Source of the DNA: Cordia subcordata
Taxonomy: Eukaryota > Streptophyta > Magnoliopsida > Boraginales > Cordiaceae
DNA: 64,000 nt
Reading direction: 5' to 3'
Assembly (NCBI GenBank): GCA_028554755.1
Contig: JAPTOF010000003.1
Location: 7,835,501-7,899,500, forward strand
Below, one piece after another: positions 11,215-24,400 of the stretch; within the stretch, counting starts at the first letter, position 1; the number at the start of each line of letters is the position of its first letter. A model generated the notes under the pieces. It was not told where the DNA came from. It searched no databases and saw only the letters and a program-made list of their open reading frames with translations. Made by a program: the position numbers and the translations under genes.

Positions 11215-12724
11215 TAAGTTTGCAAATAATCGACATAAAAAGAATAAATAATCTATTGTAAATATGAGTTATTAATTTTTCCAAAAGATATGGGCCAATA
11301 TCTAATGGATCGTCCCACTACTTTGTTCAGATTGTTAGCCCCTACGTACAGCCCAAAAGGATTTTCAAAAAATAAACCCCTTTAGTGGGTACTGAGATCC
11401 AAAACAATGTACATAGGCCTGACTGAGATCGACCAACTTGTGGACACCGCTTGGTAGGTTCATAACCAATTACTTCCCCAAGTAACTCCTAGTATTTTGT
11501 TCTGCCCCAAGCATCTCTTCAGCAGGACTAAGGTCCTCCACTGAAAAGCTTGGCTAGGTCAAACCATTAACATGAACTCCCAAGGTTTTTCTTCGACCCC
11601 AATGAGTAGACCCGACTGAGATCGGCCCACCTACTCACCAGTTCGAAGGGATTCCAAGGGTCTTATTTAGTAAATCGTAATCCTAATATTCGAATAAAAG
11701 TCAGGCCTAAGGGCCTCCAATGTTTATTAGAGTATTGGGCCCATTGTCATTTACTTTAATGGGAGGCAATGATTTGGACATCCTTATGTCCATGTCACTT
11801 TAAGGACCTAATAAATTTTAGGAGATTTGTTTGATTAAAAGAGCGTGCTTGTTTAATAGCCAAACCTGTAATTATCTAGTTTAATTAATCGATTGGCATA
11901 CAAAACAACATATATAAGCACATGCAGGGGGTTATGGGCCTTTCTAGTGTGGCCCACTAGAGCCATCATTGGCCACTTTATCATGCAAAATTAAATTATT
12001 ACATTTTAATTTTTTAGGAAACCTGGACAGGCCCAGGCCTTCAGCTTCGTGGTCTTCAGTTTCTCTTCTCCATAGTGCTAAAACCTACTAATTACATCAT
12101 ATAAAGAAGAACTCCTTCCAAAGGAGGGGATACATCACTTGGGAGAGGGATTTTACAACGAGATTGAAGAGAAGGCTGGGCTCGCAAGTCCAATTTAAAA
12201 ACCCATAAATTAATTACAATAATTAATAAATAAAATGCAATAATAAACATGATATGCAAGCCCAAAACCACCTCATAATATGTCATACATCAAAATAAAA
12301 AAGCATAAATATTTTCATGATTTTATCGCACAATAATTAGATCAATTTAATCAAATTAAATTGACCTCAAAATCTCAATTTTGATAAATTAGAGACTTTC
12401 CCAATTAAATAAACTAATTTTGAGACTATTAGGGTGAAAAAAAAATTTTCAAAAATTTTGGGCCTACCCAATTAATTAAAAAACAATTTTAAAAACTAAT
12501 TGGGTGTCAAAAACATATTTTTGACAAATAATAGATTTTAAAATAAATATCAAATATTTATTGAAAAGGACAAATCAATTTTATCACATAAAATAATTTG
12601 TAGGCATTTAATAAACTATTTAATAAATATATATAATTTAATTAACATATACTTTAATTAAACTATACACTATTATTTATGCTAGTAGCAGTAGCATTTA
12701 AATTAAAGAATAAACATTCAAACA

Positions 12725-12835
12725 CAAAGAGGCATGCAGCATAGATGGTAAATATATTGAGATATTATTCAATATGTCCTAGGTTCAAAACTAGGTAGTA
12801 GCATAAACTCAAAAAAAAAAATTAATTAATTAATC
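12725..12835 (+). repeat. Possible tRNA-derived SINE
   Basis: GCATAGATGG (A-box-like, about 12738) is followed about 40 bp later by TAGGTTCAAAACTAGG (B-box-like, about 12780), then an A-rich tail (12809-12820) and ATTAATTAATT. The spacing and tail suit a pol III SINE. It is one short candidate with no second copy to confirm it. Confidence 0.3.
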
Positions 12836-13024
12836 GACTGGCATATTAAAGTCTGTGAATCGCATTCATGGACCAATGCTTACTAGTGGTTGGGCTTATA
12901 AGAACGAGCAAATCTCAGGCAATGCACGCAGGTTCACAACATGGCAGCGGCATAAACCTTTTTTTTTTAATTATAAAATTGAGATACCATATTTGGTTAT
13001 AAAAAATTACTGCAAACTAAAGCA

Positions 13025-13110
13025 CAAGCTTGGGCATAGCCTAGTGGTAGTAATGCTATGCATGGCTTTTAGAGATTGTGGGTTCTAAATTCAGTAATGG
13101 CAAATAATTT
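13025..13110 (+). repeat. Possible tRNA-derived SINE, second candidate
   Basis: GGGCATAGCCTAGTGGTAG near 13033 fits an A box (TRGYNNARNGG). GTGGGTTCTAAATTC near 13078 is a weak B box. No clear poly(A) tail. Similar in layout to the candidate at 12725-12835 but not obviously the same family. Confidence 0.28.
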
Positions 13111-13960
13111 CCTTGTTTTTTTAATACAAATATTAAATTATCAACAACCCCAAAGAAAACCTAGCCGCCATTGTCCACTGCTCTGCCATCAACATGGCTG
13201 AACTACAAACCAAAAAAAAAAAAAAAAATAATAATAATAATATATATAATTTAAAATCACCATAATCTCCTAGCAACAATATCTCGTTAGCTATATGATG
13301 ACACTTCATCATAGCTGTCAAACAGCTTTAAACTGTTTTTTTTTTTTTTTTAAGAATAGCCCGTCAATGTTTTCCATGGCCATTAAACATGGGCTTTAAA
13401 AGGGGCAGTATTAATATGGTAGTCACCATGCTATCATATAAACAATATCACATATCTATATCTATCAAACATGGCCATCATGTGTATGTGGGTGCTGCAA
13501 CTATCAATTTCATATACATGCTGCCAAGGCAAAGATGATAACATTTATATGAAAACGAAGCACTCGGGCATAAACTAATCGAGCTATTGTAAATGACTGA
13601 GACAAGAAATACTTGTATGTAAACCTTTCATATACGCCTTTAATAAAATATATATATTTATGGAGCTTTAGATGCATCATATGTAGAGATGATCACACGA
13701 AATTAAGAATTAATCCCAACAATTAGATTACAATAATTGTTACAAATTAAAAAGGCTTAGGCATCAATTAAAATTTCAAGAAAGGGTCACGATGAATACA
13801 ATCTCATTGTAAATAAAACAAGGCAAATTTACTGTTCTCGAATTGATTGAAATTCTTAATCGAAAAGCAAAATCTCAAATATCATATATGTACATTACAT
13901 ATACGTGTATCTAAAATTAATGATGCGAGAAAATCACGAAAACACGCATAAAAGAGCATT

Positions 13961-13973
13961 GGCTCTGATACCA
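13961..13973 (-). other. Primer-binding site of the copia element
   Basis: Minus-strand TGGTATCAGAGCC, the complement of the 3' end of initiator Met-tRNA, lies two bases inside the 5' LTR. It fixes the element's orientation. Confidence 0.92.
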
Positions 13974-13975
13974 AT

Positions 13976-15470
13976 TGAAGGAATTTTGCAAAACTTTTTC
14001 ACAAATTCTTCCATGATCAAGCTCTTGTAAATTAAAAATTTCACAAAGACCATGATTAGTACCTGGATATTCGTGACACGAATATGTGTTCTTGACAAGT
14101 AGCCTTGCGAAAGCTTGATCTTCCTCCTCTTCGTACGCCTCCAAATAATGATGGAGGCTAAGGTTTTTAAGGGAGGAGGAATATATTTTTTTTTTTTTTA
14201 GGAAAAATTGAAAAAACCCTCTATAAAAATACGTACAATACCTCTCCTTTTATAGAACAAAAGGAGTTGGGCCTTCATAAGTCCCACGCTAATTTCCTCT
14301 AACCCAATTGGGCCCAAACCTTTTAACCCAATTATAAATTAAATCTCTATTTAATTTTTAACCCATTTAGCCCAAGATTTAATTCATGCCACATTTTTTA
14401 CGCTAGCAGAAAATAGATGAAATGAAATCCGTCAACTTTTAATAATTAATATTAAATATTTAATTTCTAATTAAATATTGAAATACATTAATTATTAATT
14501 CTTTTATTTAATTCTCAATTAAATATATTAGACCAATCCATCAATAAAATTCTTGACCTTTTGCGTGACTCCGTAGGTTCAAACTTAAGCCGGTAATACA
14601 AGGACAATCTCTGTACTAATCGAAGATACCGTCTAGCAACGGTTCCCAGCGTCCGGATAAGTTAAAAAATTACAAGACAACTATCAATGAACCTGGGCAC
14701 TATGGCATATCCCCTATGACCCTCGATATTTCAAAACAACCTTAGGAGAATGGTTAACTATCAAACCCCTAGTTAGTTATTCCGTATTAAGTCCTAATCT
14801 TGTCATGACTTATCACGACATGTCTTCGTGACACATCACACAGAAAGCTTTGGCCAAAGACTTAACGAGTTAGGACTAGGTGGAACATCATTCTCCCAAT
14901 ACCCGGAGTAGGTCAATCCCATCTTGTCCTGCACATTGGCTTCACGACACTTGCTCGTACCCAGTAATCTTTCATCACCAAATTGGAAATTCGGGTAATC
15001 CGGCACCAATGTACGAGGAGTAATTCGCAAACATCTATGGCAGTCTCAAGTTGAAGGGAATACTACGACCATGTGCACCATAGGCAATCCTTTAACAGTA
15101 GGGTAAGTAGGATGTTTGTAAACGAGTCATGTTCAGTAAGCGTATCTCCACACTTTACCTGTGTGTCACACCGGTGTCTCAACACCCATTAGTCATGAGG
15201 AAGACCAACCCATGTGACAAACAATAACCTCTATTCGAAGGAATTGACGTCCTAGTACCAATTCCTTCTGTTACGAACAGATTTTTAAGAATAATTAGAC
15301 CATGTCTCATTCACATGATCCTACACAATTGTTCTAAGAAACTACATCATGATCAAAATAAGAGAAGATGGTGCGATATGATGTAATGGCCAAATATTAT
15401 TAACATAACTTGTGTGTAAACAATTCTAAAAATACAATAGATGACTGACTTTAGGACATTATTCCTAACA
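13976..15470 (-). repeat. 5' LTR of the copia element
   Basis: Partner of 5720-7246, with the same TG...CA ends and a TATA box CTATAAAAGG on the minus strand at 14246-14255 that would start the genomic RNA. It lacks about 30 bp present in the other LTR near 6255. Confidence 0.92.
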
Positions 15471-15839
15471 TAAAATACATTAAACCCCCTATAATCTACT
15501 ATAAGTGCATAAGACCCCCCTATAATGTCAAAAGTCTCAAAACAATTTCTTGTGGTGACTAAAAGTACCGCACATAACCCCTACAGACTAAATTAATGGT
15601 GTTTTTAACGTTGAGTCTATCTCACGCGCTTAGATTGCAAGTGCTCATTGGAAACAAATTTTTTAAGACATTTTTACCCTTAAAAAATCCCCTTACTATC
15701 TTATACCAGGGACAAGGGTTTGAATTCTTTTATATTTTCTTTGTCAAGAAAACTCGAAAAAACTTCATTAAACGAGAAACCAAATACAAGTTTAACAAAT
15801 CCAATTTGGAGGCAAAACATTAGTATGTTTAAACATGTT

Positions 15840-16480
15840 CATCAATGAACAACAAGCTGGCCTTCATCCTTCAACGAGTTCTCTTTCTAGTTGCGCATAA
15901 AGTGTATCAGATGGGGTGGCTCTGCTACTGGTAAATTTAGTTCCAGCTGTTCTTGGAATGAAATTAGGGAGTTAATGTCAAGTGGTGGATGTTGGTTTGG
16001 GATAGGATTGTTATGCTAAAGCACGGGCTTGTTATATGACTGGCATGCTTAATAGGCGACCCACCTTATATCGTTTGCTTTCTTGGAGTATTTACCAGGA
16101 TGCAATTTGTGTGTTATGTGGTATGGCTTTGGGGAACAAGGAGTGGGATAAGTGATTGATGCCTTTTGCAAGTGCTACTCCAGGAGAGGATTAATGAAGG
16201 ATCTGATTTTATCTGCCTCGAGCACCACAATAGAATCCATGGGTCGAGCCATTTGACGGAGGAGCATATTCTTCAGTTGATTTTTGTTGATATTAGAGAT
16301 AGAATTAGTGCTCAAGGTAAATATAGGTATACTTCTGAAAATTAGCTCCTTCGTATCGAATGGACAATTGAGATGGTGTAAGACTGTAGGCCTTTGGCTG
16401 AATGTTCCTTTTTTTCATGTCCATTTTTTTGAATGTGGAATGGAAATGATTACTAGCCCAGCCAAAAAAAAAAAAAAAAG
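15840..16480 (+). mobile_element. 5'-truncated LINE (L1 type) tail
   Basis: Decayed coding text on the plus strand around 16020-16180 resembles the zinc-finger module after plant L1 reverse transcriptases (tryptophan and leucine rich, then RPTLYRLLSW and CVLCG). The C-terminal text is near 16270-16440 and a poly(A) run lies at 16465-16479. Short 3' fragments ending in poly(A) are the normal outcome of L1 insertion. It lies inside the second MULE. The 5' limit is approximate. Confidence 0.6.
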
Positions 16481-17604
16481 TGTTTGCATAGTGGAATTAA
16501 AGTAATGGTTTGACAGATATATACATTTCATGTAGTAGCTCCTGGAAAGTTGTAAATCATACCTTCCATTGCTTAAAATCAACTTTAGTTTGCAGCATCT
16601 GTAGTTTTTCTTTTTCCCAGTTTCAAAGAATTTGTGCTAATTTTCATATGATTGATCCAACTTTGCTTGAAAGGTAGCTAGTTTTGTACGAGTTGAGAAC
16701 ATTCGTGGAAAAAAAAAGCATATTACTCCATCTCTATGGAACTTTAGCACTCCCATTATATTTTCTAAGATACAAAATCTGGACCTCAATGGCATCTCTG
16801 TGGAAAAACGAAGAGCTGTAATATGATCTGATATAAGTTCTCAAAATTGCAGGACTATAATCTCAGATATACCTAGTGACCTCACCATTCGAGTTAACAA
16901 GTTGCATTATAAATGTTGCTTTTCTGCTTTATAAAAGTTCCAAAGGCTATAGGGTGCAAATGCAAAAGCAAAGATACAACAATTGAGTAATGTTGTAACT
17001 GGGAGAGACAAGTCTTTAACTGTTTAAGGATTCCATATATGAGCTCTTAGTCTGAACTCACAAAATAAATAGAGGGAGTTGGAAAGAAAAGAGCGGACCA
17101 TAGACCATGAGTTTTAAGATCTGTTGTTTATCAACACGCACCTTTGCATTCATCTATCTATGGCATACTTAATATGTGGTCATTACACATATCTGCACAC
17201 GCATTAAAGCACAATGTGCAAACTATTTAAGTCAATAAACTTACTATTAGTTCATATAATGTACGATTCTTCTTCATGAGCCACACAAGAGGAATTCACT
17301 CGCACATAATGTTGAAGTAACGAAAGAAGCTCCTGAATATTGAAACGAAGCAACCTAAAATAACGTCTTTGAAAGATGAAGCATCTACGATTTGGGTGTT
17401 TGAGAACTAGAGCTGAAATTGATTTGGGGTTTTTGATTTTGTGTAAGGCTTCACGTTTGAGAGAGTTATGCGCATTTGAAGATTTTTTTTTTTTTTTTTT
17501 GTGTGTTAATTATTATGTATCTGTTTGAAAAAAAAAAACGAAAGAAAAAGAAATAAAATTGAATTAGGAGCGGGATATTAATGTCTTTTTGTTGCAAGTT
17601 TTAA

Positions 17605-17743
17605 CACCGTTAAGGGAATATAACGGCAGGGAGGTCCCGTGAAACTTTTACACACTATAGGGGGTTGTTACGAGATTTTTGAAACCATAAGAGAGTGTGG
17701 TGTACTTATAATAAATTACAGTGAAGTCCGATGCATTTTATCC
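17605..17743 (-). repeat. Right terminal inverted repeat of the second MULE
   Basis: Inverted match of 15471-15612 (its left partner, displaced by the copia insertion). The segment between the LINE (16480) and this repeat is about 1.1 kb of AT-rich non-coding DNA. I saw nothing in it except a T17 run near 17484. Confidence 0.65.
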
Positions 17744-17752
17744 AACACTAAG

Positions 17753-18012
17753 TGAGGGGATAAGTCAAGCGCACTAATAAGGTGGTAATGAATTAAATTG
17801 TTTAAACCTCCAAAAATTATGCTCATGATACTAAGACAGAAAAAACCAAAAAGCTGTCAGCTATATTAATGACACCTAGACACTCTCTCATCTACACTTT
17901 AAAAATAAATAGACGCCAAAATCATTACACAACGAATGAAAGGCTATGATACTTCCTCATTTTGGAAATGCGGGGAAGTAAACAATGAGAGGATCTGTTC
18001 TCCAATTTCTAC
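17753..18012 (-). repeat. Outer end of the right inverted repeat of the FAR1-type MULE
   Basis: Inverted match of about 511-760, including the TCTATTTATTT, AATATAGCTG and TTTTTGGTT blocks. It shows that the second MULE landed inside the first one's arm, not beside it. Confidence 0.7.
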
Positions 18013-18456
18013 GCCACCACATTCTGGAAATGCCTTTGTTATATTTTTTTTAGTTGATTTGAAAACTATAATATTTAAAAAAAACATAACTAAAATTTTT
18101 TTAATAAAATAAAAACCTACTACAGATTGCTAGATATAATGGCCATTCAACCAGATGAGACTGCCTAGTGTTCAAACAACCTTCAAAATTACATTTTCAT
18201 TTATTCATATGATGTAAAATTCTGAATGAATGTTACATTACATTATCTGGATTCCCCAAATTGTAGGGTTCCACAACCAACAGAAGATAAAATGAATAAA
18301 TTTTACATATAAAGTAACCATCTCCTGTATCATGGTATGCCCAGATCAGACAAATGAGTCGCAAGAGAATGAATATTATAAGGATGTATCTTCTGAATAT
18401 TGTACGTTATGGATTCTCCAAAAAATTATTTTAACCTGTTCGAGAACTTGTATGTA

Positions 18457-21400
18457 TCATAATGTAAGAGACCTCCGAACTTGCAAAAGCCACAAAGCTA
18501 TCTGCATTCCCAAAAGGCGAGCTTCTAGCGAAAGCTTCTCCAACCAGACACTAATCCAAGAAATGAAAGACAGCTTTTGTGACAATTCCGACTCAACAAC
18601 TGCCCTTGATGATACTCTTCCGATGATAAAAAATGTCTCAAGTGAGGATCCTTGCATCTGTCCAGGGAACATATAAGAATCAGCAAAATTCAAGAGGAAG
18701 CATTGGTCTCATTCCTGTAAGCTAGCTTACAAATCACAGCAACCAAAATTGAGTAACATGCAGGACATGAAACTGCCTAATTTTAGGATAACAATACAAC
18801 TTTTAGGCTTCTCTGTAGCAAGGAGGCTAATGCAATATGCAGGGAGATGGATCAAGAGGAAACATTGATAAGAAGCATAGAAACAATGGCCTGCCAAAAC
18901 CTAGACTAGGAAGGAGTGACAAAGCATCTATTCACAATCCCCATAAGAGCCTTCATCTTCATGAAGTCAAATAATGCTCAGACAAGAATGCCCCTGTACC
19001 AGCTTCTTAACTAGTCTAAAACCAATGTAATAACTAGATCATTTGTGCAGCCATGTCTGAGGCATGCTAAAGACACATAAATCTTGGCTTTACTTCTAGG
19101 CAAAGGAATAAGAAGTTAAAACTTAAATTTCAGATATGCATGTTAGCTGGGGGCAAAAAATGTTAGGATCAGTTACAGATAATCTGTTTTGAGGCGTAGA
19201 TTTTGTTCCCATTGATTTTGCCAGGTCAACTAGTGATACTACTGGCCTACATTCTTCAAGTTGTGTCCTGGCAATTGATGAGTTGTATCTCATTGGGCAC
19301 AAGATCCTGTGTACAGTCACTGAATCACCATATATAGCTTCTGCTTTAACAGGGAGCGTGATCCTGGACATGGGAGAACTTTGCCAAGACGTGAACACTT
19401 TGCAAGAAGAAATAAAAGCCGTACATTGTCACCTAGATTTTGATAACCCTAAGTGCCTGTAACTCTGCATGCTGTTAAGCTGCAGATGCAAGTCAAAACT
19501 GATGCAAAGCCTCAAAAATAGTCAGAATAAAGTATTGTGTAAAAAGAAAAGAAAGAGCAGAATCTGGGGAATGTTTCATCAATTAAATTTCATGCATAAG
19601 CATATGTTTAGCCGATGAAAAAAAAAAATTCACTGAAATGTCCGAGTCTGAGAAGCACATTATGCAGACCAAATTCAACAGATAATCACAATGCGAACTA
19701 TCATGTAACTTTAAGAGTTTTGAATGATAAGAAATCTTACCAGTGAATTATTTACTGCCCTTAAGCAGTCATTTGTCTTGAGCATTAAGAGAATGACTCG
19801 AGGTAGTCTCCCGAGGAGCTCAGAGATTTGAGGAAAATATTGAGAAGCATACATCTGCATGTGTTATGATAAATGACAGAGAAATGCTTCAGCCACAATC
19901 TCATCAATTAGAAGAGCAAGCGAAACTACTTATTTGGAGTTGCTCAAATCTCCCAAATTTGTTGGTAATCTTAAAAAAGGCAAATAAATAAATAATGACC
20001 AGAAACATCAAGAAATTGCTTGATTAGCATTATCTCCATGTTGAAGACAACCATCTATAAACATGATGAAGAAAATGGTCCATCACAACAATGTAGCATT
20101 CATTATACACTCTATAGGTTGAGGTTGATGAGATTTCCATCACAGTCGCAACAATCATAAATAAAGCTCTTTTCCTTTCCTTTTGGTAATCAGCATTCAT
20201 TCTCACACTTGACTAATCAAAAAGTTTCATTTCTGGACCAAGAAGACGAGTAAACTAACAACTTGAACAGAAAATAAGGCACACTTCCCAGTCCAACTCG
20301 GAAAAACATAAAGAACACAGTCTGAAAATGGGAAACAAAATTTTCAGCATGAGATCACCTGGAGTTCCGAACGATCAGTACCCTGGACTACCAGATGGTC
20401 AACTGAAGGGTCAATAACTCTATCCCAAGGTCTCATTGTGAGAATCCCTGCAAATAGAGCATAAAGATCCTCCCCAGCACCCAACTTTACACTATTTTCT
20501 TTTATTGCATTAGCATCAGAGAAAATTAATCCCTGTAATAGTAATTGATATCAAGTTATCGGGGCAAGACATCGGGTAGAATGAAACATGGATGGAACAC
20601 AAAAACATCTAACAGAAAGGAGTGAACCTTCCAGAGTGCAGCATAGTTGATCCTTGTGGAGAAGTCAAGCTCCTTGTAGAGACCATGGTCAAGTAATACC
20701 AGTTGTGGCCTTTGTTTTCCTGTGCATGAAAGCAGGAACCAGGGAATGCCGAGCTAAGTTCAATATTTGTAACTGAAAAGGAAGATGGAATGTGATTGAA
20801 CCACAAGGGAGAGACAAGGATGAGAATTTCATAACAAAGCTGATGTTATCAGTGAGAAGGAGAATGTATAATTTAAGATAACAAACTTTCTGAATAAGAA
20901 AGAGAATTCTCTAAATGCTGCTTTCTGTAAAGTTTATGTAAGTTCTTAGCTAATATTGGATACATATTTACAAATGAAGCACAAAATATTTTGTCTTGAA
21001 CTTTCAGAAAAGAAATGAAAATTTTGGAACTTCTCAAATTGGGTAGTATGATAACACAACAACAGAGGGGGGGATCCATCACATATTGTAACAAGGAAGC
21101 AAGGAAGATATCAATATCAAACTTTGGCTGGGTATAGAATGATAAGAGGAACTATATTGGAGCCATCCATCATAGCATCAAAGGTCCAAAAAGGTTGAGC
21201 TCAGCGTGTCCTCATAAGAAGTCTAATATCAGCAGTACGATTTTACTGAGGCAACTTTGCAAGACCACTTCCAGTTTTGAGTAGTTAAAGGTTAGAAAGT
21301 TAACATTGCATCCCCAAAATCCTATCATCAGTGCCACCAAGGCCCTAAGTTTACTGACTTATCTTGTTCATAGTTTTGCAATGTACTAATAATTTGGCAG

Positions 21401-24400
21401 TATCTCAGCCAAGTTTCAAGAACCAAAATTCTTTTCCAAAAATAAAATAAAATTAGAGGCCAAGAGTTTAAATGACCAACAAGCAAGAAGTAACAGCATA
21501 TCTTATTCTAGAGACTGCATTACCAGCTGGTAACACGTGAAAGCTCAAAGGGAACAAATGTGATGAGAAGTAGGATGAGTTTATGTTAAAAAAGGTGAAC
21601 AGGTCACAAACAAGAAGTAGGATGACTTTATGCTAAAAAAGGTAAATTATGACAGGTCATTATAACATAAATCTCTCACCTAAAAAGTGCTTACTCCCGG
21701 AAGGCATAGGGCGAATTATCAAGTTGGCAGCATGTGGATCACAATGCACAAAACCATGTCTAAACATCATCTCAGCAAAAGCTTCACTAACCTGACAAGC
21801 GACATAAAATCCTCTCGTTCATCTTGAACAAAGAAAGAACAAGAAAAGGAAAAGACAAGCTTCTTTCACCTTATATATCTCATACTTAAGTACATAGCCA
21901 GCGCCCTGATTTATGAGTATAACAATTGTAGTCCAGAAATGCTTAATAAAGGATTATAGGATAATGACCGCTTTGGTTGCTTGGTCAAGCACCTACCAAT
22001 AAGTTTGTATGTATATAAGAGAAAATACTTTGAAACATGTTTGCTGAATGGGTCAATTCTAAATCATCCTTCTCCACTACTTCATATATAGAGGACTAAA
22101 GACATCAAGGTGACAATTCTTTTTATATGATACTAAGCCCATGAAAGCTTACCAACTTCGAGACATCACTTGGACGAATACCTAGTCCTTGAATTGCCTT
22201 CAGATCATTTATGTATACGCCATCCATGAACTCCATTGTTAGCAGCTTTGAGGTACTTAAAGTCCAAAATACTCTGGGGGCATAAACATAGTCTGCAATA
22301 TGAGGAGATAACTTCCGAAAGTTATCCATACATTTCATGCTGTTCTTGGCTTCGACCAAGAAATCTAGTTCCTGATAGCCACCATTAATTTATCAATTGA
22401 AATACAAAAAGGAAACGAATATCTTATCAATACATATAGACATACAAAATTTTATTGAGAAATAGAAAGGATTATCCCATGAATACATATAAACATAAAT
22501 CGCAGAAAGAGAGTAGATGATGCTTCACAATAGCAGGACGCTGCAGAAAAATTAACAGCTTGAACTGACACAAATACTGGATAATACCTCAATGACTACT
22601 ACGTAGCAACCGAAGATTATGACCAAAGTACGGGAAAAACATGCTCCGCATGCAAATGCAATATCCATAGGTAAGTAATATTTTCTGCTATTGATCTCGT
22701 AAATGATAACTTCAACTAAAAAGCATATCATGAAGTTACCAAAATTATGTCATACCAGATATCCACATGTTTGCATGCTTTTCAGTAGTAAATGAAGGAA
22801 AAGGATGAGCAGTAGATATGCACAAGCTGGTGTTTGTGCACAAAGACAGAAAAGAAACATCAAAGAATTGTTGTGCGGTTGTTTCTGTTTTCTATTGGAG
22901 AGATCAGACCAATTTGGTGATGCCAAACAATGCTCTAAGCAAAATGTAAGGGGATTATCTGACATAGAAGGAAAAGGGGAGAAGAGTCAAAAACCAAGTC
23001 ATTATGCCATTCTGTGATTACATGAGGAGAGGAAAAGAAGGAAACCAAATTTTGAGAAAAACTTGTTCTTCTGAAACAAGAAAATATTCTTCTTTCTCTT
23101 TTCCCTTCTCTAGTGGTCTCCAGATCAGTTTTATCTTGTAATAACAAAAACTTTAAACATAATTTTTCATGAGGAAAACCAAATTTATATAGCTAATGCA
23201 AAATACTTATTCACTAAATGTGTAACAGTGTTAATTGCATCACACACAAAGCCAGGCATCTAATGCAAGTAAAAATAATAAGACTAGGTAATACTAGCAA
23301 CTAGCCTTGGGTAAACTTTCATGCACTTCATCTACCAACCACCTACAAAAAAGTTCAAGGACACTGGAGTTAGAATTAAGTGGATAAAACATCATAAGCA
23401 AAGATTGTTCCCAAATATAACAATCTTTTTATTATGACAAACATACATGTCTATGCATTAATATTAATACATCAAATACATTTGCGTGGAGCCATGGAAC
23501 TCCAGGGAGTCACCATGACGATTGCTGGTGTAACTTGTATGTATATGCATATGCATGGCCAACTTCTCGTCACTCATGAAAAAGCGGTAAATTTGCCACA
23601 AGCATCTACAAGAAAAAGAGATGGAATAACAACAATATACCTGTAATCGAAAGAAGGAAAAAGCCAGTGCAATGTGTTTACAATCAATTCGACAGTTGCA
23701 TAATCTGCAGCAGCAGTATCAGTCATGTGAGTGTGCTGAACCTGGTCAGGAGTTGCAAAGGAAATAAGATTCCATGAAACGCTCTCCAGTAATTATATTT
23801 CACGTCTATATATCACTGTGCAAACACAGAGCATGCATAACCTTCACAGCAACTTTTTGTCCATCATGGGTGCGAGCAATGTGAACTTGTGCAAGAGAAG
23901 CACTTGCAATTGGAACAGGATTAAACTCGTCAAAAATCTGTGGAGAAGATATATATAGACTCAGTAATTCTGACCACTTCAGAAGTCCAAATGGTAGACA
24001 TTATAACCACATTAAGAAGCCACAGGTCAGTCATCCTTGTGTGAACATAGCTGAAATTATTTGATAATTTTTCTGTAGTCATTGAAATAGTGGAAATATT
24101 TACCCCTGGAGAAATTGAATTAATAAATACATACTTCATCAGGAGACCCTCCAAGCTCTTTCTCGACAACTTCACGCACTTGATCATATGATGAAACTGG
24201 ACATCTGTTCAACATGGACTCTCTCATAATTTGGACATATTCATCAGGTATCAGATACTCCTGAACCAAACAAAATATTTGGGAGTTGATGGTCAAAGAA
24301 TGAAAATTCTAATAGTTCCTTTACAGTAAAATGAAAATTCTGATAGTTCCTTTACAGTAAAAACTATCAATGTACCTGTAAGACTCGAACCAATTTTCAT

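Larger units (their letters stand above)
11215..13960 (-). other. Long non-coding leader of the copia element
   Basis: About 2.7 kb between the primer-binding site and gag. No domain is recognisable on either strand. It holds two tRNA-like SINE candidates (about 12730-12835 and 13025-13110), a poly-A tract near 13209-13228 and AT-rich filler. Leaders of copia elements are usually much shorter, so part of this is probably later insertions. Confidence 0.6.
5720..15470 (-). mobile_element. Complete but inactivated Ty1/copia LTR retrotransposon, 9.75 kb
   Basis: The TG...CA long terminal repeats (1527 and 1495 bp) are intact. Perfect TAAAA target duplications lie at 5715-5719 and 15471-15475. 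The primer-binding site, polypurine tract, gag, protease, integrase, reverse transcriptase and RNase H all lie on the minus strand in copia order (integrase before reverse transcriptase). All coding parts carry stops or shifts. The two LTRs differ by scattered substitutions and small indels, including about 30 bp near 6250-6285 that is missing from the other copy, so the insertion is not recent. An unusually long leader (about 2.7 kb) separates gag from the 5' LTR. Confidence 0.92.
5712..17743. mobile_element. Second Mutator-like element, split by a copia element and a LINE
   Basis: Its left end is 5712-5719 plus 15471 onward and its right end is 17743. The inverted ends read GGGTAAAATACATTAAACC and GGATAAAATGCATCGGAC and stay similar for about 140 bp (15471-15612 against 17605-17743), including the AGTCTCRTAACAA and TTAACGGTG-type blocks. 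Flanks AATATTAAG (5703-5711) and AACACTAAG (17744-17752) match at 7 of 9; both differences are C/T transitions. No transposase was found, so it is probably non-autonomous. It inserted into the outer MULE and was later hit by the copia element eight bases from its left end, and by a LINE. Confidence 0.65.
511..18012 (+). mobile_element. FAR1-type Mutator-like element (MULE), host of a nested transposon stack
   Basis: Long terminal inverted repeats bound a decayed FAR1/MURA-like transposase. The left arm is about 511-1378. The right arm is about 3711-5711 and continues at 17753-18012, because younger elements split it. The arms align well in inverted orientation; for example, the left text at 560-600 (AGTGAGGAAGTATCTTAGCC) recurs inverted at about 17950-17970. 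Candidate 9-bp flanks are ACCACCTCA (502-510) and GCCACCACA (18013-18021), matching at 7 of 9. Removing the inserted TRIM, the small MULE and the second MULE leaves an element of about 3.8 kb, a usual size for this group. The exact outer ends are uncertain. Confidence 0.75.

Noticed and set aside
13030..13100. Possible tRNA gene
   Set aside because: A-box-like and weak B-box-like words are present but no cloverleaf can be drawn. Kept only as a SINE candidate.
19123..19398. 91-codon minus-strand ORF between ABC1K exons 11 and 12
   Set aside because: It lies wholly inside intron 11, which is bounded by good splice sites that join a conserved reading frame. No domain was recognised.
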